Position numbers and translations under genes: made by a program. The notes under the pieces were generated by a model. That model was given only the letters and a program-made list of their open reading frames with translations. It was not told where the DNA came from and made no database searches. A DNA stretch of 64,000 bases from Pelagicoccus sp. SDUM812003 (GTDB lineage: Bacteria; Verrucomicrobiota; Verrucomicrobiia; Opitutales; Opitutaceae), in assembly GCF_031127815.1 (NCBI RefSeq), contig NZ_JARXHY010000006.1:1-64000 (forward strand), read 5' to 3'. Of the stretch, positions 19,601 to 26,436 are shown piece by piece. Numbering within the stretch: the first letter of the stretch is position 1; every line of letters begins with the position of its first letter.

Positions 19601-21849
19601 AAGAGATCCACAATCTCGGCAACTGGGTTGTGAACTACGATGAGTTGCTTGATCGTCGCCAGCTGCTCAACCAAAACGTAAAAGTTATTCGATACAAGCA
19701 GACGGGCTCTCAAGGGCGAAATACTCTGATATCCTCGAATTGTTCTACTAGTTTGCTGAAACGAATGGTGAGAAAAAGACTCGACGATCTATCGCTCGGA
19801 CTGAGTGACGTGGAGCTTCAAGGCCTGACCCAACGCCTAATCGACGAAGCAAACCTCATTTCAGGAGACTTAGTGCTTCGTGCTGCTCGGCGCGGACGGA
19901 ACGCCAGCGAGCTTATTGGCGTCGTACTAAGCAAGTTTCTGATCGAAAACGAAGTAGGAACTGACCAGAGATTTGGTTGGTATTTCTTAGACGACTACGC
20001 GAATTGGCTAGGACAAAAGGAAGAGCACATTGCAGACATACTAACCTTGTCGCCAGAATTTGACGACAATGGAAAAAAGCGACTGTCGATAGTTATTACT
20101 GAGTCAAAGTACATCGACTACTCGAATCTATCAGCAAAGAAGAAGGAGTCTCAGAAACAACTTCGCCAAACAGTCGAGAGAATAGCGAAAGCACTTTTTG
20201 GGAATCCATCGAGACTGGATAGAGATATTTGGCTGAGCCGATTTTCAGACATGCTCCTTTCTGGAGTTCAATACTCGGAAAAAGATAAACTAGACCTTTC
20301 CGAATGGAGAAGAGCTATCCGGGCTGGAGAGTGTAGCATATATCTTAGAGGGTACTCGCACGTATTCATATCGGGTCCGTCCGACTGCCCCGAATGCTCC
20401 TCTCTAGTAGAGGTACAAGGATGCGAGTCATCATACCAAGAAGTGTTTTCTCGGGCAAAGGTAAGGGAATTACTCTTAAAATATCTCAGAAAGGACAACC
20501 CAACTCCGACCCGCATCGAAATATCGGGAACCGATATTTGGACTAACAAGGATTTCTCTGCTCCATCCAAGGATGAAAATGAACAGATACTCGAAAGCGA
20601 AACCGCTACAGCGGAAACAAAGGACGAAGTAGAGGAATCAGAATCTCGATCCTCGAAAGAACCTACTGCTACGAGTATTGAAGTCGCTTCAGAGGCACCT
20701 TCGCCACCAGCTCAACGCACGTCAGTTTTAGAAATGGTTGCGAATTTAGAAGCCGATCAACCAGAGGACGAAAAAGCAGACCTAGAATGGCTCAAAGAAA
20801 CAGAAAGCAGAGCCAAAAGCGCCCTTCAACAATTTCAGCTTCGATCTAAGCTTCTAAACTCAAGCTTAACTCCGAATGCAGCTATCTTGAAGTTTGAGGG
20901 AAGTGCCGATCTAACTGTAGAGAAAGTAATCAAACGTCGTTCTGAATTCCTCACCACCCATGGTCTCAACCTGATCTCCGTTAGAGCCGAACCCGGAATC
21001 GTTTCTATTTCAGTAGCACGAGAAAAACGGAAAATTCTATATTTAAGCAATGTTTGGAAATCGTTGAATTTCGGCAATAGTGAATTCAACTGTGACTTGT
21101 TAGTTGGTCTCAAAGAGGAAGACGGTTCCCCTTTGTTTGTTTCTCCATTGAAAAACGCTCCACATACCTTGATTGCAGGAGCAACGGGTAGTGGAAAGTC
21201 GGTTCTGATTCAGAATATTATACTTTCAATTGCGGCAACAAACTCGTCCCGCAATGCTTCTATCGTCTTAATCGATCCTAAACGGGTTGATTTCAATAAA
21301 TTTAAGAAACTGCCTCACGTAAAAGATGGCGTAATAAAGGACAAGGCAGCCGCAGTTCAAAGATTGACTGAGCTGGTCGAGGAAATGGAGAAACGTTATC
21401 AAATATTTGAGGAACAGGACGTTTCAAATATTTCTGAGCTAAAAAAGAAAAACGTTTCTATCGAAATGCCAGTGATCTGGGTGATTCACGATGAGCTTGC
21501 TTTATGGATGATGGACCATGAGTACTCGGAGCAAATTACGAATGCGGTTAACCAATTGGCTGTAGCTGCTAGAGCTGCTGGAATATTCCTAATCTTTGGA
21601 GCCCAACGACCAGATAATACAGTTGTACCTATGCAACTCAGGTCAAACCTTGGTAACCGCTTGGTCCTGAGAGTCGACGGCGAAGGCACGTCAGAGATAG
21701 CATTAACCGAGAAAGGTGCCGAAAAGCTTCTAGGTAATGGGCACTTGCTCGCAAAATTGGAGGGAGAGCAGGGTTTGATTTACGCTCAAGTTCCATTCGC
21801 GAGCGATGAGCAAATTAGTTCTCAGGTGTTACAACTGGCCAAACGCTAG
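16642..21849 (+). CDS. sspH: SspH, DptH-like HerA/FtsK ATPase with nuclease-like domain
   Basis: A 1735-residue protein, about the size of DptH. The C-terminal 250 residues are an FtsK/HerA-type translocase: Walker A GATGSGKS (1513-1520), IVLIDPKRVDF, a Walker B region PVIWVIHDELALW and a sensor-like IFGAQRPDN. Further upstream, QRFGWYFLDDY followed by ADILTL (D1132) and VITESKY (E1154, K1156) has the spacing of a PD-(D/E)xK nuclease core. A low-complexity acidic linker (about 1300-1360) separates it from the ATPase. The protein probably couples translocation on DNA to cleavage of unmodified DNA; this is inference. It ends the operon; sspA is convergent, 42 bases away. Confidence 0.7.
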   Translation: MSPKEILGKVAASYLRDNFDDSEEGTARFLLDCLTAEQTAAVAKAVLGNPELSPKVEIKLPKHFLENLGLPEEVLTKERTTYYRNAACSKPALLVANVGDDEQQSLKELVPIGQPQLQNHPETWVKVAAANSHLSEDHMIWWERSLKGLIEAKPVSLDQFSNFVAATLSANSDGGHPIKKAIGYSLPELHLPRDTNFFESLDETTSRHTSRWKALFNTAIKRRSCFLYKQTPSQGLLEKDKLNETFEKVKDSIPEEIHPVIEEYIEAPSGWNEQAKRLAECEWEDVLPLFDGLKREKFNLGKATRSFFEDSNPEALSEDDQEYLERLEARRTTESNEEDESFYQEHSNELKEDVALKAKWDKFIFGNAIEAEDLFVGLAQCFQFLFDQNLETKSKTLSIRSDKRFPKDLRQLNTDAGLYFSFRYKELSRFLGGNVKCEFGELFNYEDHDKKWRESGRKGYPNRSKSKNATQIKFYLELEAELLHGSPQTFTTQLVWKFNPSTIASELRDDWQRLAKKPFIRSQTTRESVSGKGRFQTVALDNVATLQPSYDKDRGSLVPVYEKGRDVELLWRRNLKQALDSGLITKETFELLGTHFDTFSKSYTNALHECMTDGLLATDSLLQQFTDYSSLLESVFSNAQGDRNSELLLRPLLYIGVTHVHGGPITAIVAPWHPLRLAAFANKSLIVSKLMRQLMSSSQVYFGDTRLYFSELVADLNHVFYPEVIVAWDDEKPELLTVTDNYLGYSLHEPPIAAQDSYADTNENPIHGANRILEILKRYLSLHPHEQANLSVVLYNCDSARLPQTIVDKVQELHEDDGDLRCQVVLRHRDGTKLRQLYESIIESSGSDIDSYVASEASSDFMARLRIGIMADQAPPPDEGDGPPIDVVFLQDVIARHAQLDWYPETTKPIPVSEWVPQRWSKRRPAAKDDLKSVVYLSSPVAPVEGWNYLTAITTFFRPDWDQGPEKRLIPARQLNFRDPTTKEIFEEIHNLGNWVVNYDELLDRRQLLNQNVKVIRYKQTGSQGRNTLISSNCSTSLLKRMVRKRLDDLSLGLSDVELQGLTQRLIDEANLISGDLVLRAARRGRNASELIGVVLSKFLIENEVGTDQRFGWYFLDDYANWLGQKEEHIADILTLSPEFDDNGKKRLSIVITESKYIDYSNLSAKKKESQKQLRQTVERIAKALFGNPSRLDRDIWLSRFSDMLLSGVQYSEKDKLDLSEWRRAIRAGECSIYLRGYSHVFISGPSDCPECSSLVEVQGCESSYQEVFSRAKVRELLLKYLRKDNPTPTRIEISGTDIWTNKDFSAPSKDENEQILESETATAETKDEVEESESRSSKEPTATSIEVASEAPSPPAQRTSVLEMVANLEADQPEDEKADLEWLKETESRAKSALQQFQLRSKLLNSSLTPNAAILKFEGSADLTVEKVIKRRSEFLTTHGLNLISVRAEPGIVSISVAREKRKILYLSNVWKSLNFGNSEFNCDLLVGLKEEDGSPLFVSPLKNAPHTLIAGATGSGKSVLIQNIILSIAATNSSRNASIVLIDPKRVDFNKFKKLPHVKDGVIKDKAAAVQRLTELVEEMEKRYQIFEEQDVSNISELKKKNVSIEMPVIWVIHDELALWMMDHEYSEQITNAVNQLAVAARAAGIFLIFGAQRPDNTVVPMQLRSNLGNRLVLRVDGEGTSEIALTEKGAEKLLGNGHLLAKLEGEQGLIYAQVPFASDEQISSQVLQLAKR

Positions 21850-21891
21850 CAAATCCGACTTGTTTTCATCAAAACCAGCTGCGGAATCGAT

Positions 21892-23082
21892 TTAGAACAA
21901 TTCTCGAAATAGCACTATTTCATTGATCAGCTTCTCTATCTCTTCGGAAGTATTATCGAGACCGAAGCTAATTCTCACCGATTCCGACGCCCTCTCGTGT
22001 GATCCAGTCATGGACAAAACTACATGCGAGGGGGTGATAGCTTCTTCAAGACAGGCAGAACCGGAGGACACGCAAATGCCTCGTTGGTCCAAATAGGTGA
22101 CAAGCGCGTCGCTATCTAAACCTGGAATATAGACATTCGACGTGTTCGGTAGTCTGATCGCTCCTTGTCCGTTAACGTCAACATCCGGAATTCTTACGGC
22201 CAGCCGAGATTCGAACTCGTCTCGTAGCTTCTTGATTCGAAGAATCTCGGCCTGAGCTTTATCAGTCGATCGGATCGCTAGTGCTTTGGCGAGTCCAACT
22301 ATCGACGCGACATTTTCTGTTCCCGCACGTAGGCCGTTCTGCTGTTTGCCACCGTGTAATAGAGGTACGAAATCCCCCGAATTCCTAATCAACAAACCTC
22401 CTATGCCCTTCGGAGCTCCGAATTTGTGACCACTAAAGGAGAGGAAATCTGCACCAAGGTCATCGAACGAAATTGGTGATTTTCCCACAATTTGAACTGC
22501 ATCCAGATGAAGCAAAACGCCGACTTCTCGACAAATAGCTGCGATGTCTCTCGCGGGAAGCACAACTCCGGTTTCGTTGTTACCCCAAATAACGGATACA
22601 ACACATGTTGATGCGCGAATATGCCGCTGCACTTCAGCTAAATCTAGCTCACCCGTCCTAGATGCGGGGAGATAGGTAACTTCGGCTCCGTGCATGTTCT
22701 CCAAAAAGCGACATGTGGAAATGGTAGCTGAATGCTCTACAGATGTAGTTAATATGTGATTACATCCATGGTCTCTGCCTGAGAAAAAGGCAGAACAGAT
22801 AGCCGTATTTATTGATTCTGTCGCACCGCTGGTGAATACAATGCTGCCTGCGCTGCAATCGAGCACACCGGCTATCGCGTCCTTGGCTTCTTCGATCGCC
22901 TTTCTCGCACTCCGGCCGAGCTGATGGCCACTTGATGGGTTACCGTATGTGCGCCCTAGCCATGGCAGCATGGCATCTAGAACCTCCTTTTCGATTGGAG
23001 ATGTGGCATTATGGTCTAAGTAGATCAAGGGGTACAGATCAGCAGATTTTGACTTGATGCTGCAAGCGCTAGTTCGACCCAC
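21892..23082 (-). CDS. sspA: SspA, IscS/NifS-type cysteine desulfurase
   Basis: A 396-residue PLP-dependent cysteine desulfurase. YLDHNATSP opens the fold, the PLP lysine is in SFSGHKFG (K220) and the catalytic cysteine is in SSGSACLEE (C344). It would take sulfur from L-cysteine and pass it as persulfide to SspD for DNA phosphorothioation. The reading frame starts at GTG within the last 14 bases of the methyltransferase gene upstream, so the two genes form a two-gene unit on the minus strand, convergent with the ssp operon. About 20 residues precede the conserved core, so the true start could be slightly later. A housekeeping IscS is an alternative, but the context makes SspA much more likely. 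Confidence 0.85.
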   Translation of the reverse strand: MGRTSACSIKSKSADLYPLIYLDHNATSPIEKEVLDAMLPWLGRTYGNPSSGHQLGRSARKAIEEAKDAIAGVLDCSAGSIVFTSGATESINTAICSAFFSGRDHGCNHILTTSVEHSATISTCRFLENMHGAEVTYLPASRTGELDLAEVQRHIRASTCVVSVIWGNNETGVVLPARDIAAICREVGVLLHLDAVQIVGKSPISFDDLGADFLSFSGHKFGAPKGIGGLLIRNSGDFVPLLHGGKQQNGLRAGTENVASIVGLAKALAIRSTDKAQAEILRIKKLRDEFESRLAVRIPDVDVNGQGAIRLPNTSNVYIPGLDSDALVTYLDQRGICVSSGSACLEEAITPSHVVLSMTGSHERASESVRISFGLDNTSEEIEKLINEIVLFRELF

Positions 23083-25111
23083 TACGCTTCTTGTTCAGCC
23101 CCCAAGTGAGACTTTTCGAATCTAGAAAGGCCTGGAACTTTTCTTTTGAGGGAGCAAAACGGTCATTTTCCCCAAGCGAATCCTTCACTATGCCGAGACT
23201 TGCCAGTTTTTCCGATAACTTGGCCAGCTTCTCGATGCCTTCGAAATCGTCACTCGTAAAACGTTCCTTGAAGAAAAGTATTTGATGCTCTGGACCTTCC
23301 GAGTGGTCGAATACATTTACGAACATTCTCCTGAGATCGATCTTTATCCTAAGCTTTAACTCGGGAAATGGATCGTCGGTGAACCCTTGGTAGTGCATTA
23401 GAGTTAGCTTCCGGCTTAGTTTGTGGATCTTAATGAGATCGGCTTCTTTGGGGTTTCCGTACAACGTTGTCCCGCAAGCTACATAAATTCTGAGAATCGC
23501 CGGTAGTCGATCAAGTAGAGGTGAGTGAAACGTGAAATGCTCCTCAGTGTGCCAACCAAATGGCACTTTCTCACATGCTAGTTCGATCTCGCCAGGATCG
23601 CCAGCGGCAAAGAGCAACTCTGTAGCTTTCTTGATAGCTAGTTCATAGCCTCCGAAGAACGTACGAATATCGTTCTGTAACTTCTCGGAGTACTCCTTGA
23701 ATGGAACTCTTTTCTTAAATTGAGACGACGCGAGATAAACCAAAATATCTTCTCTCCGCTGTTCGCGAGCTGCCTCCATTGTGTCTGAGCCAAAGCGATC
23801 TTCGAAGAGAGCCATCGCCCTCGGAATAGGTCCACAAGCTTTCCGGACTTCCGAAATTCGATCAAATTCTGATTCTTTCGGTTGCCTTCCCAAGTCTAGC
23901 AAGCGACCCCAATAGTCATCGAGAAGCTCTTTGTGCTTTTCGTAGATCGTGAGACGTGGACGTCTTTCCTTCTGTATGGGACGTCCCAAGCCAAGCCTAA
24001 GTGACAGGCTTTCCCAATCGATTCGTCGTCGATAGCGGGTAGATAGAAAATCCTGAGCATCACTCTCTCGTCGGAAAACAACGAACATGCAAGGGCCCGC
24101 AGGAATTGCATCTGCTTCGAGAGTGTGTTCGATTAGACCCTGTAGTTCTGCTTGGTCGAAATACTTCTGAAAAGTATTCAGTTTGGTGCGTACTCCATCC
24201 GAATATCGTTCTCCAGATAGTTCAGGCGCATCACTCTTTCCAATGATAGTTGATACGAGCAAAGCCTTACTTGCCAGGGACCAAGCTCTAGAAAGAACCT
24301 CGATCCTTTCAGCCGGATCTTCGATCACGTTCAGCACAAAACCTAAGTTAACGACATCTGCCTTGCGGAAGGGTATTTCTGGTGCGTGGTGTGGATCCCA
24401 CCCAGAGGATTCGTAGCCAAGTCCCTGTAAGCCTTTCACATCGCTACCCAATCCACATCCGTAGTCGAAAAATGATTCCCCCCTTAACAAAACCCCGCAC
24501 TCCAAGAGCATCTTCACAGGACGTGAAAGCTCGTAGCGCTTGAGAGCTGTCTTTTCTCTCTCGATTTCAGATCGGGTTCCTCCTTCCGAGTTTCGACCAG
24601 TGGTCCGAATCAGTGAGTGGCCATCAATCCGAACTCCCTTTGATTCCAGCAAACGTTCCCAATTCTGTTTGAAACCGATGGTTTTCGTTTCCTCATAAAG
24701 ACCAGCTTCTTCCTCCTTTCGAGTAAGTTTCGCGAACATCTCAATCCGCGGATCCCCGGGAGCGAGAAACGACTCCTTTCGATGGAGGATCGGAGGGTTC
24801 ACGCTCTTCGAGTATGAAGTCTCTTTGGCTCTTCCGACAAGGAAATCAATAGTGATAGAACAGGCTAGGGACGGGTGGGCAACGGTATCAAATTCAGGAT
24901 AGGATAGAAGGGATATCTTGGGTTGGCTTAGATGGAGTTTAATCAGGTTCATCACACCACCTACGTCTCTTTCAATGAGTAGTCGCTCTACTAGTTTTCT
25001 CAAGTCGTGTGTGACTTTTGGAAGGCAACTCACATGGATGTATGCCGCTGTAGGAAGTCGTTTCCCGAATTGAAGACTGTGAGTCGACTTTTTGAATGCA
25101 GCTAGGTCCAT
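23069..25111 (-). CDS. DNA phosphorothioation-associated putative methyltransferase
   Basis: A 680-residue protein with a class I SAM-dependent methyltransferase core: motif I FFDYGCGLGSDV (residues 214-225), then WDPHH and an LGFVLNVIED strand. Proteins of this length and motif are known as phosphorothioation-associated putative methyltransferases and recur beside dnd and ssp genes; their substrate is not established. The N-terminal 200 residues and the C-terminal 320 residues have no named domain. It is the first gene of a minus-strand pair with sspA (14-base overlap) and is divergent from an HTH gene, with 57 bases between them. The ATG start follows the divergent spacer. Confidence 0.75.
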   Translation of the reverse strand: MDLAAFKKSTHSLQFGKRLPTAAYIHVSCLPKVTHDLRKLVERLLIERDVGGVMNLIKLHLSQPKISLLSYPEFDTVAHPSLACSITIDFLVGRAKETSYSKSVNPPILHRKESFLAPGDPRIEMFAKLTRKEEEAGLYEETKTIGFKQNWERLLESKGVRIDGHSLIRTTGRNSEGGTRSEIEREKTALKRYELSRPVKMLLECGVLLRGESFFDYGCGLGSDVKGLQGLGYESSGWDPHHAPEIPFRKADVVNLGFVLNVIEDPAERIEVLSRAWSLASKALLVSTIIGKSDAPELSGERYSDGVRTKLNTFQKYFDQAELQGLIEHTLEADAIPAGPCMFVVFRRESDAQDFLSTRYRRRIDWESLSLRLGLGRPIQKERRPRLTIYEKHKELLDDYWGRLLDLGRQPKESEFDRISEVRKACGPIPRAMALFEDRFGSDTMEAAREQRREDILVYLASSQFKKRVPFKEYSEKLQNDIRTFFGGYELAIKKATELLFAAGDPGEIELACEKVPFGWHTEEHFTFHSPLLDRLPAILRIYVACGTTLYGNPKEADLIKIHKLSRKLTLMHYQGFTDDPFPELKLRIKIDLRRMFVNVFDHSEGPEHQILFFKERFTSDDFEGIEKLAKLSEKLASLGIVKDSLGENDRFAPSKEKFQAFLDSKSLTWGLNKKRSGSN

Positions 25112-25127
25112 AGCAATTGCTTAGCAG

Positions 25128-25161
25128 CATCTTGCCCAGAGACAAGAATCTCCCATCTTGC
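25128..25161. promoter_or_regulatory. Possible operator: direct CATCTTGC repeats
   Basis: Two CATCTTGC direct repeats (25128-25135 and 25154-25161) spaced 26 bases apart lie in the 57-base divergent space between the methyltransferase gene and the HTH gene. They could bind the adjacent HTH protein. This is inference from position only. Confidence 0.3.
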
Positions 25162-25168
25162 TGGCTAT

Positions 25169-25384
25169 ATGACAGATGAAACAGATAAACCCCGACTCAT
25201 CGAACTCCGTGATGGAGTCTTGCCCGTGAATGTGGTCTTCACGCTCGAGGAGGTCGCCGAGATTCTTCGGGTGACTCCCGAAACGGTCAGGCGGCTGATC
25301 AACGACAAGAAGCTTCGGAAACTGCCGATCCGGCATATTCGCATTTCAGCTGTCGAACTTAACCGCTTTCTCGCCTTGTCTTAA
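25169..25384 (+). CDS. Excisionase-type helix-turn-helix protein (HTH_17)
   Basis: A 71-residue MerR-like/excisionase HTH protein. The core is FTLEEVAEILRVTPETVRRL (HTH, residues 29-48), followed by the wing INDKKLRKLPIRHIRIS. Such small proteins act as recombination directionality factors or as repressors. It lies 80 bases left of repeat copy 2, a typical position for an Xis beside its attachment site, and is divergent from the methyltransferase gene. No integrase is present in the window, so it may serve a recombinase encoded elsewhere, or regulate the ssp genes. Confidence 0.7.
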   Translation: MTDETDKPRLIELRDGVLPVNVVFTLEEVAEILRVTPETVRRLINDKKLRKLPIRHIRISAVELNRFLALS

Positions 25385-25922
25385 GGCGACCAATTTCCTC
25401 GGAATTCCCAATTTCGATATGGCGCCAGGACTGCCATGACCGCCCATCGCGATCTGCGTTTTCAGATGGTCAAATATCACTATAGCAAGTTACGAATCGT
25501 TCTAACGGTGATCTGTTAGATCGATTCGCATCGGCTAGTTGTTGGTGCTTGTTGGATGCAGATTACCAAACCCTTTTGCGAGCCCTTCAGGCAACAGGTG
25601 ATCACAAGCCTCAGGGCTTCCTTGTAGGTTGATTCTATCTAACGGAACTATGGAAAAACGAGAGTCGTTCTTTCGTAGGCCCTGAGTAGAGGTCGTCTGG
25701 AAAAATTCGTTTCGGGACTTATGACCAGTTGATAGCCGCTCTCTCAAGATCGACCCATCGGGATCAAAAAGGATTAGTCTTTATCGGGTCGCCGAAGCAT
25801 CTAGTGATCTTCTCCTTTTCGTGCAGTGCTCGTATCCGGAATACTGATTGGGCGTAGTCTACCTTCGCCTTCACTGCCATTCATTGGTTCTACCCGTTCG
25901 GAAAGTCCATTTCCTGATGATG
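25385..25922. other. Intergenic region with repeat copy 2
   Basis: Contains the second repeat (25465-25534) and otherwise no supported gene. The short frames here lack family resemblance and start signals. Composition is mixed and nothing else stands out. Confidence 0.5.
25465..25534 (+). repeat. 70-bp repeat, copy 2, with inverted-repeat core (probable attachment site)
   Basis: Identical to copy 3 (29025-29094) over 70 bases except one A/G change (25479 versus 29039); bases 25480-25507 match copy 1 exactly. Inside, left arm CGAATCGTTCTAAC (25493-25506) and right arm GTTAGATCGATTCG (25515-25528) are inverted repeats (13 of 14) around the 8-base spacer GGTGATCT. Two inverted arms around a 6-8 base overlap is the core-site layout of tyrosine recombinases. 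Confidence 0.65.
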
Positions 25923-26207
25923 TCAAAGATGCAGGCTCATTCGATCGCGAATCTCATCGAAAAGATTGTCTCTAGCCCAGTCGTCGACCTCTTCGTGATC
26001 CCACCATTCTTCGAAACCCACTCTATCAGTGAACATCTTAAGTATGGTCCACGCTTCTTGCGTCGGTCTGTCCAGCGACTGGAAGTACTTGTTCCAATCG
26101 CTCTCTCCAAGTACTTGGTCGTGTTGGAATCGTAATTCGGAGTACGAAAGGGGCTCTGCCGACTCGCTATCATCGGAAGTGAGGATTTTGAAATTCGGAG
26201 GCGGCAT
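25923..26207 (-). CDS. Small acidic hypothetical protein
   Basis: A 94-residue acidic protein if read from the ATG at MPPPNFK; the open frame extends further upstream to 26324 but that part looks noncoding. It is rich in Trp, Asp and Glu (EEWWDHEEVDDW near the C-terminus) and has no family I recognise. It stands alone between repeat copies 2 and 3, so it is likely cargo of a mobile segment. Coding status is supported by amino-acid composition only. Confidence 0.45.
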   Translation of the reverse strand: MPPPNFKILTSDDSESAEPLSYSELRFQHDQVLGESDWNKYFQSLDRPTQEAWTILKMFTDRVGFEEWWDHEEVDDWARDNLFDEIRDRMSLHL

Positions 26208-26436
26208 TTGGAAACGGTTTGGATTTCGCGAATATCCGGTGAGGTGTTTACACGAGCGGACGTGATTATTGTGTAGTCTTCCTTGTAGGAAAATCGAGTG
26301 TTTCCAGCAACGCTCGTCTACCAAGTTAACACTGTCGGTCCAGTAGTGGGTTTGATTACCAGATGGTCCGAAAGCGTTTTTGCTTGAACACCATCTTTCA
26401 AAGACAAGTCAAGGATCTGGGTCGGCTTCAATGTAT

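Noticed and set aside
21892-23082. Housekeeping IscS
   Set aside because: It is operonic with a phosphorothioation-associated methyltransferase and convergent with sspH, with no iscU or other iron-sulfur genes nearby.
3760-25111. BREX or canonical Dnd system
   Set aside because: No PglZ, BrxL or PglX gene for BREX; no DndB, DndD or DndE for Dnd. DUF4007 plus a large ATPase plus a DndC-like gene fits Ssp.
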